A DNA stretch of 58,492 bases from an uncultured Acidimicrobiaceae bacterium (GCA_903894295.1 CAITPI010000018.1:1-58492); one strand, 5' to 3'. Positions 42,895-57,221 are shown, counted from the first letter of the stretch. The notes: generated by a model from the letters alone, not told the origin. Numbers and translations: made by a program.

Positions 42895-43998
42895 CTAGAG
42901 CACGCCAGTGAGGGCCCCGACCGGCATCCGGAGATCGGCCAGCATCTGCAGATCCTCGTCGACCGAGCGGCCGAGCGTGGTGAGGTAGTTGCCGACGATG
43001 AGGGCGTTGATGCCCGAGGTCATGCCCATGGACTGGAGTTCGCGCAAGGTGACCTCCCGGCCGCCGGCGTAGCGAAGGATCACGCCGGGCAGGCCCAGGC
43101 GGAACAGGGCGATCCAGCGGATGGCCTCCCACGCATCGACGGGACGTTCGTGGCCAAGCGGAGTTCCCGGTCGGGGGTTCAAGAAGTTGAGCGGCACTTC
43201 GGTCGGGTCGAGTTCCTGGAGTTGCATCAGCAGTTCGATGCGCTGCTCGTCGGTCTCTCCCATGCCGACCAGCGCACCGCAGCAGAGTTCCATGCCGTTG
43301 CTGCGGACCAGTTGGCAGGTCTCCCAACGCTCTTCCCAGGTGTGGGAGGTGACCACGTTCGGAAAGAACGAGCGCGAGGTCTCGAGGTTGTGGTTGTAGC
43401 GGTGGACCCCACCCTCCGCGAAGCGGCGGGCCTGGTCTTCGGTGAGCAGGCCGGCCGAAACGGCCACGTTCAGCCCGGTCTTCTCCTGCACCATCGGAAC
43501 GAGTTCGAGGATGCGCTGCATGGTGCGCTCGTCGGGACCTCGCACGGCGAGGACGATGCAGAACTCGCTCGCTCCGGCGGCCTTGGTCTCTTCGGCGGCC
43601 CGGAGCACTTCTTCGGCATCGAGAAACGGGGTGGCCTTGACGGGAGTGTCGAACCGCGATGACTGTGAGCAGAAGTGACAGTCCTCGGGGCATCCTCCGG
43701 TCTTGGCCGAGAGGATTCCTTCGACTTCGACTTCCGGTCCGCACCATTCAAGACGAACCTGGTGGGCCAGGGCGGCCAGCGAGGTGACCCAGGAGTCGGG
43801 AAGCTCGGCCAGGGAGGCCAGTTCCTCCCGGGTCAGCAGGCGGTGTTCGTCCAGCAGGGCTGCCTCGGCGGCACCGAGGCGCGCCCGCGCCTCGGTCGAG
43901 TCGATGTCGCTTCGCCCGGGTCCGGACCGATGATCCCTCGGGGGAGTCGTAAGGGTGACCGAAGTGGTCATGGGTGTGGTCGAGGAGTCGGAAGCCAT
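42895..43998 (-). CDS. bioB: biotin synthase
   Basis: 367 residues, radical-SAM enzyme inserting sulfur into dethiobiotin. SAM-cluster motif C103-x3-C107-x2-C110 (GGCPEDCHFCSQ). YNHNLETSRSFFPNVVTSHTW, EVPLNFLNPRPGTPL and REVTLRELQSMG are BioB-specific. The first ~45 residues are a poorly conserved Ser/Thr-rich extension, and MTTSV (43971) is the alternative start. The ATG at 43998 is supported by TACCGT ending 6 bases upstream (leaderless). Confidence 0.95.
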   Translation of the reverse strand: MASDSSTTPMTTSVTLTTPPRDHRSGPGRSDIDSTEARARLGAAEAALLDEHRLLTREELASLAELPDSWVTSLAALAHQVRLEWCGPEVEVEGILSAKTGGCPEDCHFCSQSSRFDTPVKATPFLDAEEVLRAAEETKAAGASEFCIVLAVRGPDERTMQRILELVPMVQEKTGLNVAVSAGLLTEDQARRFAEGGVHRYNHNLETSRSFFPNVVTSHTWEERWETCQLVRSNGMELCCGALVGMGETDEQRIELLMQLQELDPTEVPLNFLNPRPGTPLGHERPVDAWEAIRWIALFRLGLPGVILRYAGGREVTLRELQSMGMTSGINALIVGNYLTTLGRSVDEDLQMLADLRMPVGALTGVL

Positions 43999-44010
43999 GC
44001 CCTCACGGTA
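43999..44010 (-). promoter_or_regulatory. leaderless promoter of bioB
   Basis: On the minus strand TACCGT (44005-44010) is followed by GAGGGC and then the ATG, placing the transcription start at the start codon. Confidence 0.45.
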
Positions 44011-44057
44011 GTGGCCGAACGGCCCGGGTGAGAAACCCGACCTGGTGTCACGGCGGG

Positions 44058-44933
44058 TCAGGTCGGGCGTTCGGCCAGATCCTGGAAGTGGGCCGGCCGC
44101 TTTTCCCGCAGGGCCGAGACACCTTCGCGGTAGTCAGGATCGGCCATCATGGGGCCGAGCAGGGATTCGGCCCGCCGCACGGCTTCGCCGACGCTCAACT
44201 GATGGGACTCGTAGACCTGGAGTTTGGAGACGGCCACCGATGCCGGCGAGACCGTAGTGGCGAGGTTGCGGGCATAGGTCCTGACGTGTTCGGCGAGGTC
44301 CTCCGGGGCCACCACGCCGTTCACCAGACCGAGGGCCAGGGCTTCTTCGGCGTCGAATCTCCGACTCGAGAGGATGAGGTCCATGGCGCCGGTGAGGCCG
44401 ATGAGTTTGGGGAGCAGCCAGGACAGGCCGAACGCGCAGGGAAGTCCGAGCTTGCCGTGCGCCGTGGTGAACGTGGCGCCTGAGGCGGCGAAGCGGAGGT
44501 CGCAGTAGCAGGCGAGGGCGAAGCCGATGCCGGCCACCGGACCGTTGATGGCGGCGATGACCGGTTTGGGTATGCCGAAGTGGTAGGCCAGTTCGGCATC
44601 GAACTCCGGCCGGACGCCCTGGCCGGGCGTGGCCAGGTCATCGGGTGCTCCGGCGTCGTAACTGCCCCGGTCCACGTGACCCTGGAGTTCGTCGGACTCG
44701 GCTCCGGCGCAGAAGCCGCGTCCGGCTCCGGTGACCACGATCACCCGGACCGCAGGATCGGCCGCGGCACGTTCCAGATGGGCCCGGTACTCGGCGTTCA
44801 TGACCCGGGTCCAGGCGTTCAGGCGCTCGGGCCGGAACAGCGTGATGGTGGCCACCTGTTGGTCCACCTCGTAGCGGGTGGCGGTCTGACCTGGTGATTC
44901 CGGGATGTCGTGCGTCAAAGGAGGAGGGGTCAT
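44058..44933 (-). CDS. enoyl-CoA hydratase/isomerase (crotonase) family protein
   Basis: 291 residues. FRPERLNAWTRVMNAEY, the oxyanion-hole RGFCAGAESDELQG, AINGPVAGIGFALACYCDLRFA and GKLGLPCAFGLSWLLPKLIGLTGAMDLILS define the crotonase fold. The canonical Glu positions of hydratases are not both present (the site reads HGKLGLPCAFG and GAMD), so activity may differ (isomerase, hydrolase or decarboxylase). The start is the ATG at 44933, with GGAG upstream. It lies beyond a strong terminator from ahcY, so it has its own promoter. Confidence 0.85.
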   Translation of the reverse strand: MTPPPLTHDIPESPGQTATRYEVDQQVATITLFRPERLNAWTRVMNAEYRAHLERAAADPAVRVIVVTGAGRGFCAGAESDELQGHVDRGSYDAGAPDDLATPGQGVRPEFDAELAYHFGIPKPVIAAINGPVAGIGFALACYCDLRFAASGATFTTAHGKLGLPCAFGLSWLLPKLIGLTGAMDLILSSRRFDAEEALALGLVNGVVAPEDLAEHVRTYARNLATTVSPASVAVSKLQVYESHQLSVGEAVRRAESLLGPMMADPDYREGVSALREKRPAHFQDLAERPT

Positions 44934-44975
44934 CTTTGCTCCGTGGGAACGTGACCGGAAGCGGCATCCGGCCGG

Positions 44976-45017
44976 AAAAAGCATCGTGGGGTCGGCAACG
45001 GTACCGACCCCACGATG
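44976..45017 (-). terminator. intrinsic terminator of ahcY
   Basis: Perfect 14-bp stem CATCGTGGGGTCGG / CCGACCCCACGATG with an 8-base loop. On the minus strand it is followed by GCTTTTTCC (TTTTT at 44976-44980). The clearest rho-independent terminator in the window. Confidence 0.85.
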
Positions 45018-45048
45018 GGCAACAACTCCTGGGCTGAACCCCGCCGAC

Positions 45049-48536
<3,488 letters not shown>

Positions 48537-48661
48537 GGCCGGGCGCGCCGACGTGACGACCCCTTCCGGGACCCAGGGCGTTTCCGGCGCCGGGTGTCCT
48601 CGCCGGTACGCCTGTTCCACGGCGGCGGTCCACCTTCCCGGCGGATGTTCCTGGGCATTCA

Positions 48662-48688
48662 CAAACTTGACCAAATGGGTCAAGTTTG
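48662..48688. promoter_or_regulatory. perfect 27-bp palindrome upstream of metY
   Basis: CAAACTTGACC-AAATG-GGTCAAGTTTG, 11-bp perfect arms with a 5-base spacer, 70 bases before the metY start. AT-rich arms and symmetric TTGAC/GTCAA blocks suggest a dimeric repressor site (methionine/SAM-responsive). A hairpin role is possible, but no T-run follows. Confidence 0.6.
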
Positions 48689-48727
48689 AAAGGCTGTCCA
48701 CTCAACTCACATCGAGGGTCACCGTGA

Positions 48728-51216
<2,489 letters not shown>

Positions 51217-51329
51217 CACTGTGTGACGCCTCGTCTCCGGCGACTCGTTCCCCGGTCGGTGGTGCGGGATCGCGCCCCGGGGGAAGGCACACGAAGACTT
51301 CACGAGACTCCCCTCGGCGGACGGAGCGT

Positions 51330-52220
51330 TCAGGCCGGTCGGTTCGCCCAGCGGACGGCGGATGTTATGGCGATGGTGGCCGGGCGCACGGCCAGGGTGT
51401 CGGGCCAGGCGGGGAGACGCAGCTGCCTCCGGGCCCAGGTGGGCAACAAGCCGGTGGCGGCGCTGACCAGAAGGGCGTAGGTGCCGAGTTCATGCGGCCA
51501 GCGACCGACTCCCCGCAGGACGAAGTTACGGGCCTCGCGACCCTCGGCCGTCAGCTTCAGTTCGGGCCGCACCGAGTCGAAGTAGGCGGCCAACTCCTGA
51601 CGGTTGGTCGGGACCCACCCGGCCCCGAGATCGAGACCCACCCGGGCCATCTCGGCCAGGTACGCGTCTTGTGCGGCGGGTGACAGCGGGGTTGGGCCGT
51701 ATCGGACGGCGGCGGCCAGAAACGACCGGACCTCGGCGGCGTGGACCCACCGCAGAAGGTCGGGATCGGTCGCCGAGTAGGGCCGGCCGTCGGGGGCGGT
51801 GCCGGTGACGGCGCGGTGGATGCGCTGCACCTGGTCGATGGCGGCCCTGGCTTCGACCTTGGTTCCGAACGTCGTGGCCCCCACGAACATGCCGGTCCGC
51901 TCCAGGCGTCCGAGGGGATCGTTCTTGTAGTCGGAGAACCGGGCCACGCCGGCCATGGCCAGGGGGTGGAGCATCTGGAGGAGGAGGGCCGAGAGCCCGC
52001 CGACCAACATGGCCGGCAGGTCGAGGTGGATCTGGCGGGTCACCGAATCGGGAGGGAAGTAGGCGAGTTCGGGATCTTCGCACGCGGCCAGGGGTTCTTC
52101 CGGGAAGCCGATGGAGTGGCGGACCTGGCGACCGAGTTCGACCCGCAGGCGTTCGATGGCCTCCAGGGTGACCGACTCTCCGACATCCCGGGCCGCATTC
52201 AGCGGCTGAAGGACGGCCAC
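51330..52220 (-). CDS. oxygenase MpaB family (DUF2236) protein
   Basis: 296 residues, mostly helical. PDSVTRQIHLDLPAMLVGGLSALLLQMLHPLAMAGVARFSDYK, LERTGMFVGATTFG and HAAEVRSFLAA are MpaB/DUF2236 markers. The family includes heme-dependent oxygenases such as the latex-clearing protein and MpaB'. The b-type heme ligands cannot be confirmed by eye, although HPLA and WVHAAE His residues are candidates. It starts 4 bases after the ABM gene stop; the two are one operon. Confidence 0.8.
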   Translation of the reverse strand: MAVLQPLNAARDVGESVTLEAIERLRVELGRQVRHSIGFPEEPLAACEDPELAYFPPDSVTRQIHLDLPAMLVGGLSALLLQMLHPLAMAGVARFSDYKNDPLGRLERTGMFVGATTFGTKVEARAAIDQVQRIHRAVTGTAPDGRPYSATDPDLLRWVHAAEVRSFLAAAVRYGPTPLSPAAQDAYLAEMARVGLDLGAGWVPTNRQELAAYFDSVRPELKLTAEGREARNFVLRGVGRWPHELGTYALLVSAATGLLPTWARRQLRLPAWPDTLAVRPATIAITSAVRWANRPA

Positions 52221-52223
52221 GGC

Positions 52224-52592
52224 CTATGAGTCCAGTGAGGCGAAGGGGACACCCCAGTAGGTGGTGGGCCAGAACGCCTGACCCTTGGCCAGACGGGCGG
52301 CGTCACCAAAGCACTCGACCTGTTCGAAGGTGGCCACTTCCATCAGGGGCACGCCGACATCGGTGAAGACCGGTCCGGTGGCGTGGGCGATCACGGCATC
52401 CACGGACTCGTAGGCCTCATACAGGCGGGCCGTGCCGGCCTCTTCGTCGAGGTACCAGTCGTAAAGGAGGGTCCCGGGCTCGGATCGGCTCACCTCGACG
52501 CAACGGGCGGCGATCTCCTTGAAGCGCTCCACATCCGAGACCGAAATCTGGATGACAAACCGGATCTGCTCGTCGTTGCGGTTACGGGTCAT
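52224..52592 (-). CDS. antibiotic biosynthesis monooxygenase (ABM) family protein
   Basis: 122 residues, dimeric alpha-beta barrel. VIQISVSDVERFKEIAARCVEVSRSEPGTLLYDWYLDEE and RLYEAYESVDAVIAHATG are the typical strands and helix of quinol/ABM monooxygenases. The tail after residue 100 (GQAFWPTTYWGVPFASLDS) is an extra, Trp/Tyr-rich extension. AGGAGG precedes the ATG; the gene is co-transcribed with the MpaB-like gene, so a joint oxidation step is likely. Confidence 0.85.
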   Translation of the reverse strand: MTRNRNDEQIRFVIQISVSDVERFKEIAARCVEVSRSEPGTLLYDWYLDEEAGTARLYEAYESVDAVIAHATGPVFTDVGVPLMEVATFEQVECFGDAARLAKGQAFWPTTYWGVPFASLDS

Positions 52593-52721
52593 GGCAACAT
52601 CCTCCTGGGCGACACCGTGATCACCGTGGGCGGTGTCCGTGGCGCCTTCAGCCTACTGCCCGCTCATTTCCCCGACGTCGGAGACGGTCGTTGGCAACGG
52701 ACCGACCGGTCCCGCCGGCGG

Positions 52722-52733
52722 TATCGTGGCGGC
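52722..52733 (+). promoter_or_regulatory. leaderless promoter of the ogt gene
   Basis: TATCGT at 52722-52727, then 6 bases, then the ATG at 52734. Confidence 0.45.
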
Positions 52734-53225
52734 ATGGCGACCATGTTCTGGCGCAGTATCGACAGCCCCCTCGGCCCCTTGACCCTGGCCGGTTCCACGG
52801 ACGAGTTGAGGTACCTCGAGATGGAAGGCCAGACCCATCCGGCAGTGGACCGGGAACACTGGGTGCACGATGGCCGGGCGTTTGGCGATGCCGTGGTGCA
52901 ACTCGGGGAGTATTTCGCCGGAGACCGAACGACCTTCGACCTCGACGTCGAGTTGTCCGGCACCGACTTCCAGCGGGAGATCTGGGCCGCCCTGGCGGCC
53001 ATCCCCTACGGCGAGACCCGCTCCTATGCCGAGTTGGCCCGGGCGGTCGGTCGCCCCAAGGCCTTCCGGGCGGCCGGAACAGCCAACGGCCACAACCCGG
53101 TGGCCATCATTGTGCCTTGCCACCGGGTGATCGCCACCGGTGGAGGACTCGGAGGCTACGGCGGCGGCCTCGACCGCAAGGCCCAGCTGCTCGACCTCGA
53201 ACGCACGGTGGCAACCGGCCGCTAG
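52734..53225 (+). CDS. ogt: methylated-DNA-protein cysteine methyltransferase
   Basis: 163 residues. Acceptor Cys129 in IIVPCHRVI, preceded by the helix-turn-helix segment IPYGETRSYAELARAVGRPKAFRAAGTANGHNP. It irreversibly removes O6-alkyl groups from guanine. The N-terminal ~70 residues are the small variable domain. No AraC-type Ada domain, so it is the non-inducible Ogt type. Start ATG fixed by the leaderless promoter. Confidence 0.93.
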   Translation: MATMFWRSIDSPLGPLTLAGSTDELRYLEMEGQTHPAVDREHWVHDGRAFGDAVVQLGEYFAGDRTTFDLDVELSGTDFQREIWAALAAIPYGETRSYAELARAVGRPKAFRAAGTANGHNPVAIIVPCHRVIATGGGLGGYGGGLDRKAQLLDLERTVATGR

Positions 53226-53250
53226 GTGGCAGACGGGATGGCCGGACGCT

Positions 53251-53997
53251 TCAGCCGGCCCGATCGTCAACGGAACGGACGAAGGCTTCGATGGTCCGGG
53301 CCATCTCGGCCGGCGCCTGCAGCATCCACCAGTGCCCGAGACCGGCCACCGGGTGAACCCCGGCTCCGACCATGTCGGCCATGACTTCGGTCATCTCCAG
53401 GGTGTCGAACGGGTCGTCACCACAGGGAAGGATGAGTCCGGGAGCGTAAGCGCGCTCGGCCTCCACGCCCCAGGTTGCCGCGATGTTGGGGTTGGCCGAA
53501 CGGTAGAGATCCAGAATGCATCCGGCCATGACGGTGTCCTGGGCTCCAGCCAGCGCCACGGCGTCGTCATGGCCGACACCCGAGAGTTCGAAGATGGCGG
53601 CCCGGTTCGCCAGTTCGGATGTGAGCAGCCGGTCCCAGAAGGCCTCGCCTTCACCGGGCGTCAGCCAGGTTTGGGCGAAATCGTGCCACACGTAGTCCGG
53701 ATGGACCCCGGACAGCCCATCGGTGATCCACGACGCCAGAAGCTCGCCGTGTCGGGTGGCGATGCCGTAGGTGAGGGCAGCGCCCCAGTCATGACCGACG
53801 AGATGCACCGGTTCGGAGAAGCTGGCCAGTTCCGCCGCCAGCCAGGCCAGGTACTCGTCTTTGGTGGCAGAGAACCCGTCCGGCCTCGGACAGCCAAAGC
53901 CGGGCAAGGCGAGAGCGGTCGATTCCACCGTGAGTTCGGCCCGGAGGGGCTCCCAGATCGCAGCGGTCTCGGGCACTCCGTGGAGAAGGACGATCAT
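53251..53997 (-). CDS. alpha/beta hydrolase
   Basis: 248 residues. Starts directly at MIVLLHGVPETAAIWEPLR, the beta3-oxyanion loop. Nucleophile region VHLVGHDWGAALTYG (Asp of HDWG, epoxide-hydrolase/haloalkane-type) and a late VAGLGHWWMLQAP with the His. HDWG with Asp nucleophile suggests epoxide or halide chemistry. About 20 residues before the loop are missing compared with relatives, and an in-frame stop lies close upstream, so this is the real start. Confidence 0.8.
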   Translation of the reverse strand: MIVLLHGVPETAAIWEPLRAELTVESTALALPGFGCPRPDGFSATKDEYLAWLAAELASFSEPVHLVGHDWGAALTYGIATRHGELLASWITDGLSGVHPDYVWHDFAQTWLTPGEGEAFWDRLLTSELANRAAIFELSGVGHDDAVALAGAQDTVMAGCILDLYRSANPNIAATWGVEAERAYAPGLILPCGDDPFDTLEMTEVMADMVGAGVHPVAGLGHWWMLQAPAEMARTIEAFVRSVDDRAG

Positions 53998-54175
53998 CCA
54001 ACGACCTCGCCGGTCGTGGGTCGGAGTACGTTCTTCGGCCGGTCATCCGGTGACGAGGAACGGAACAACGCACTGATCCCGGCGGCGCCCGGTGAGCCCT
54101 CGGATGGGAAGCGCGTCGTCAACCAGGCCATGGCGAAGACTACCCAACACTTGCCAAGACTCCGGACGACGGCGT

Positions 54176-55282
54176 TCAGATCCTCCCATCTTCGGTGATG
54201 TCCCGGCTCCTGTTCTGGCCTTCGGTTGTGACCAGTCGAACCGGCACTCCCGATCCCCGCGGCCCGGTTGGGTGATCCCGGGGGACGGAGGCGAGTTGTC
54301 CGCAGGCGGCCGCGATGTCCTGGCCCCGGGTGATCCGCACGGTGGCGTTGACCCCGAGCCCGGTGAGCAGCGAACGGAAGTCCCGCACGCCGGCCCTGGG
54401 CGTTCCCTGCACCAGGTAGCCCGGAGTGGGATTGAGGGGAATCAGGTTGACGTGGGCCCGTAGTGGCCGGGCGAATGCGGCCAACTCGGCCGCATCGGAC
54501 GGGCGGTCATTCACCCCGTCAATCAGCGCCCACTCGAAGGAAAGCCGGCGTCCACTCTTTTCCACGTACTCCTGACAGGCCTCGCCGAGCGCGGCGAGGG
54601 GGTAGCGCCGGTTGATGGGCACCAACCGGTTGCGCAGTTCGTCGTTGGCCGCATGGAGTGAGACGGCCAGATTGACCGGAAGGTCCTCGTCGGTGAGGCG
54701 ACGGATCCCGGGGATGATGCCGACCGTCGAGATGGTGAGGTGGCGGGCCGAGAATCCGAGGTCCTCATGCAGGCGCCGAACGGCGGCCCACACCCGGTCG
54801 TAGTTGGCCAGGGGTTCACCCATGCCCATGAAGACGATGCGGGACAGTCGTCGGGGCAGGGCCTCCCGGGCGGCCGTGACGACCTGTTCGATGATCTCGC
54901 CGGTCGTGAGTTGGCGGGTGAAGCCGGCCTGTCCGGTGGCGCAGAACTGGCAGTCCATGGCACACCCGGCCTGGGACGACACGCAGGCCGTCACCCGGTC
55001 CGGATACGCCATCAGCACCGTCTCGATCCGTGCCCCGCCGTCGAGCTCGAACAGCCACTTGATGGTCTCGCCGTCGTCGGCCACGGACCGTTCCTTTTCC
55101 CGGAGGGCCGTCGGCAGGATCACTTCAAGGCGGGACCGCAGGTCGACCGGCAGGTCGGTCATCTCGAGAGGAGTCCGCAACTTCCCGTGCAGGCCCGTCC
55201 AGACCTGTTTGGTCCGGTAGGCCGGTTCATCGGCAAGCAACTCGCCCAGCGATGCCAGGGAGATGTCGTAACGAGTGGGCAC
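54176..55282 (-). CDS. rlmN: 23S rRNA (adenine(2503)-C(2))-methyltransferase
   Basis: 368 residues, radical-SAM. C107-x3-C111-x2-C114 (GCAMDCQFCATGQ), IVFMGMGEPLANYDRV, NLAVSLHAANDELRN, EWALIDGVND and RITRGQDIAAACGQL with the acceptor Cys are diagnostic. Methylates A2503 of 23S rRNA and A37 of tRNAs. GTG start with TAGCCT ending 6 bases upstream (leaderless). The C-terminal ~30 residues are variable. Confidence 0.95.
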   Translation of the reverse strand: MPTRYDISLASLGELLADEPAYRTKQVWTGLHGKLRTPLEMTDLPVDLRSRLEVILPTALREKERSVADDGETIKWLFELDGGARIETVLMAYPDRVTACVSSQAGCAMDCQFCATGQAGFTRQLTTGEIIEQVVTAAREALPRRLSRIVFMGMGEPLANYDRVWAAVRRLHEDLGFSARHLTISTVGIIPGIRRLTDEDLPVNLAVSLHAANDELRNRLVPINRRYPLAALGEACQEYVEKSGRRLSFEWALIDGVNDRPSDAAELAAFARPLRAHVNLIPLNPTPGYLVQGTPRAGVRDFRSLLTGLGVNATVRITRGQDIAAACGQLASVPRDHPTGPRGSGVPVRLVTTEGQNRSRDITEDGRI

Positions 55283-55294
55283 AACGTCAGGCTA
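55283..55294 (-). promoter_or_regulatory. leaderless promoter of rlmN
   Basis: Minus-strand TAGCCT (55289-55294), six bases (GACGTT), then GTG. Confidence 0.5.
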
Positions 55295-55566
55295 CGCCGT
55301 CGGCACAACCGGGTTTTTCCCGGCCCCTCGGTCTGCGTTCGAAAGGGTTTCCGGGGAGGAGATATCCATGGTGTCCGCTCGGAGGACCCACCGTCGACGC
55401 GGCAACGCGTTGTCGTTCCTCCATCAGGCGCTCACTTGTGGCCGGATCCCCGGATGAAGAAAACCGACTCCTGTCGGACGGGCACCCGCCGGGTGCGTCG
55501 CCAATCCGGCGTGATCGATTGGACCAACCCCGGCGATCCCGGGGCAGCCAGACCAGTTGATGGCGC
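55295..55566. other. spacer between rlmN and chrA
   Basis: About 270 bases without a recognisable gene. Two short stems near the chrA end: CCAATC/GATTGG at 55501-55522 and CCCCGG/CCGGGG at 55528-55544, a possible end of the chrA transcript. Confidence 0.4.
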
Positions 55567-56754
55567 TCAGGTCGGCCAGCCGACAAGCGAGGCGACGATC
55601 CCTGCTGCGGCGCAGAACAACAAGACCAGAACCACGCTGCGCCTCAGGAGAAAGAGCCCTCCTGCGGCGACCACCGCGAGGCCAACTTGCCACAGGTGTT
55701 GCCACTCAAGGGCGAGCGTGACGGCCGAACCGGCGATGGCGCCGATCACGGTGGCGCCGGCCCCGAAGAAGAATGCCTGGATCCGTGGTGCGGTGCGGAT
55801 CCGGTTGAAATGCCGGGCTCCGAGCAAAATGAAGAGAAACGACGGCGTGAACGCCACCAGGGCCGCCAGCAACCCTCCGCCGAGACCACTGGCGGCGTAT
55901 CCCACAACGGCCACGGTCTGGACGACCGGACCGGGAGTGATCTGGCCGAGGGCCACAGCATCAAGAAACTGGCCACCGGTCATCCAGTGGTAGGTGACGA
56001 CCGCATCGTGTTGCATCAGGGGCACGATGACAAACCCTCCGCCATAGGAGAGTGCACCAACCTTCAAGGCGACCCAGGCCAGAGCGGCCACGCCCCCACT
56101 GATCAGAGGCGTGACGGTGGCCACGGGCCACGTGAGGATGGCGCGGTGCCCTCTCGGACCGGCACCGTTGCCTCGGGTGTGGGTCAGAAGCACCTCGGCG
56201 ACCCCGAGTCCGACGATCAACAGGACGAGGGAAGCTCCGACGAAGATTGCGCCGAGAACCCCGGCCGAGGCATAGACGAGCCAACGGGCCCGACGGCCCG
56301 ACTCACCGGCCCGATGCCAACTTGGCTTCCTGAGGCCGTCGGCCGCATGGGCGGCCACGGCCGGGACGGCTGCGCCGGCGCCGGCCGCCGCTCCCAGAAT
56401 CCACGAAGGCGGATGGGACGCCAGAAAGACGGAGGCCAGGCCAAGAATCAGGATGAGGCCAGGCACGATGAAACAGAGGCCACCCAGGATGGCTCCGGTC
56501 CGGCCGCGAAGTCGCCACGCGCAGTAGATGGCAAGTTGGGTCGACGCCGGCCCGGGCAGGAGGTTGGTCGCCGCAATGGCGTCCTCGAACTCCGGGGCGG
56601 TGAGCCACTGGTGGCGGTCAACACACAGTGACCGGAACATGGCAATGTGGGCCGGAGGCCCCCCGAAACCGGTGACCCCGATGCGCAGCCACCCGGTGGC
56701 GATGGTGGCCAGGCTGACCCGTTCGTCATGCTGGTGCACGGGTTCGTCAGACAC
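55567..56754 (-). CDS. chrA: chromate transporter (ChrA, CHR family)
   Basis: 395 residues, two homologous CHR domains. The first has GVTGFGGPPAHIAMF and LLPGPASTQLAIYCAWRLRG, the second LSYGGGFVIVPLMQ and GQITPGPVVQTVAVVGY, with ten or so hydrophobic helices. CHR proteins export chromate using the proton gradient; many homologues have other anion substrates. GTG start, no ribosome site. The region in front is AT-richer than the average of the window. Confidence 0.93.
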   Translation of the reverse strand: MSDEPVHQHDERVSLATIATGWLRIGVTGFGGPPAHIAMFRSLCVDRHQWLTAPEFEDAIAATNLLPGPASTQLAIYCAWRLRGRTGAILGGLCFIVPGLILILGLASVFLASHPPSWILGAAAGAGAAVPAVAAHAADGLRKPSWHRAGESGRRARWLVYASAGVLGAIFVGASLVLLIVGLGVAEVLLTHTRGNGAGPRGHRAILTWPVATVTPLISGGVAALAWVALKVGALSYGGGFVIVPLMQHDAVVTYHWMTGGQFLDAVALGQITPGPVVQTVAVVGYAASGLGGGLLAALVAFTPSFLFILLGARHFNRIRTAPRIQAFFFGAGATVIGAIAGSAVTLALEWQHLWQVGLAVVAAGGLFLLRRSVVLVLLFCAAAGIVASLVGWPT

Positions 56755-57113
56755 TGAAGGTTCGCAGTGCGGCGAAGGATGCGGCCGGAGGACTTGTCGG
56801 GATCAGCACGGTAGCGACGAATGTAGCCAACAACGCGTGAACCATTTTCGTTGAGGAACGCAATAGCGAAGTTCACGGGATGGCCCAAGTGATTCTCGCC
56901 CTTCGTGCCCGAGACGGGACCGGGGCAGTCAATGAACGTCTACCGCCGGCCCGCCGTCATCGATGGTTTCGACGCGTCTGTTCTACGCGTCTGTTCTGCG
57001 CGTCGGGCGATTGAAATCATTGACGGGGTTGGAACAGTCCTCCAGGTTCGTCACGGTGGAGAGTGACCGGACGTTCTCCTCCTGTCTCTGGCGAAAGGCC
57101 AGGGGGCCAGCGG
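56755..57113. other. intergenic region, no supported gene
   Basis: A stretch of lower GC (56790-57060) upstream of chrA. A minus-strand open frame from about 56943 through TTG 56888 shows CPGPVSGTKGENHLGHP then NFAIAFLNENGSRVVGYIRR, a plausible relic, but it has no ATG and no recognised homologue. A short plus-strand frame at 56932-57066 is equally unsupported. The 13-bp repeat at 56973-57004 is listed separately. Confidence 0.4.
56973..57004. repeat. 13-bp tandem repeat, 2.5 units
   Basis: CGCGTCTGTTCTA at 56973-56985 and CGCGTCTGTTCTG at 56986-56998, then CGCGTC. Same unit length as the repeat at 22237-22326 but unrelated in sequence. Confidence 0.6.
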
Positions 57114-57221
57114 TAGAGTTGGGCTGTTGTGGTTGCAGTGACCATGCGGGTGTTTCATGAGTGGGTCCGGTTGATCGGCGTTCTCCGGAAGCGGAGACCA
57201 GGGAAGTGTGGTGGTCGGTGA
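57114..57221 (+). promoter_or_regulatory. promoter and possible leader reading frame of the GT2 gene
   Basis: -10 TAGAGT at 57114-57119. A 30-codon frame from GTG 57129 (MVAVTMRVFHEWVRL...) ends in a TGA (57219-57221) that overlaps the GTG 57218 start of the glycosyltransferase. This would couple translation. Alternatively the GT2 protein starts further upstream at GTG 57161. Confidence 0.3.

Noticed and set aside
56932-57066. 44-codon plus-strand frame
   Set aside because: No ribosome site and no resemblance; part of it is the 13-bp repeat.
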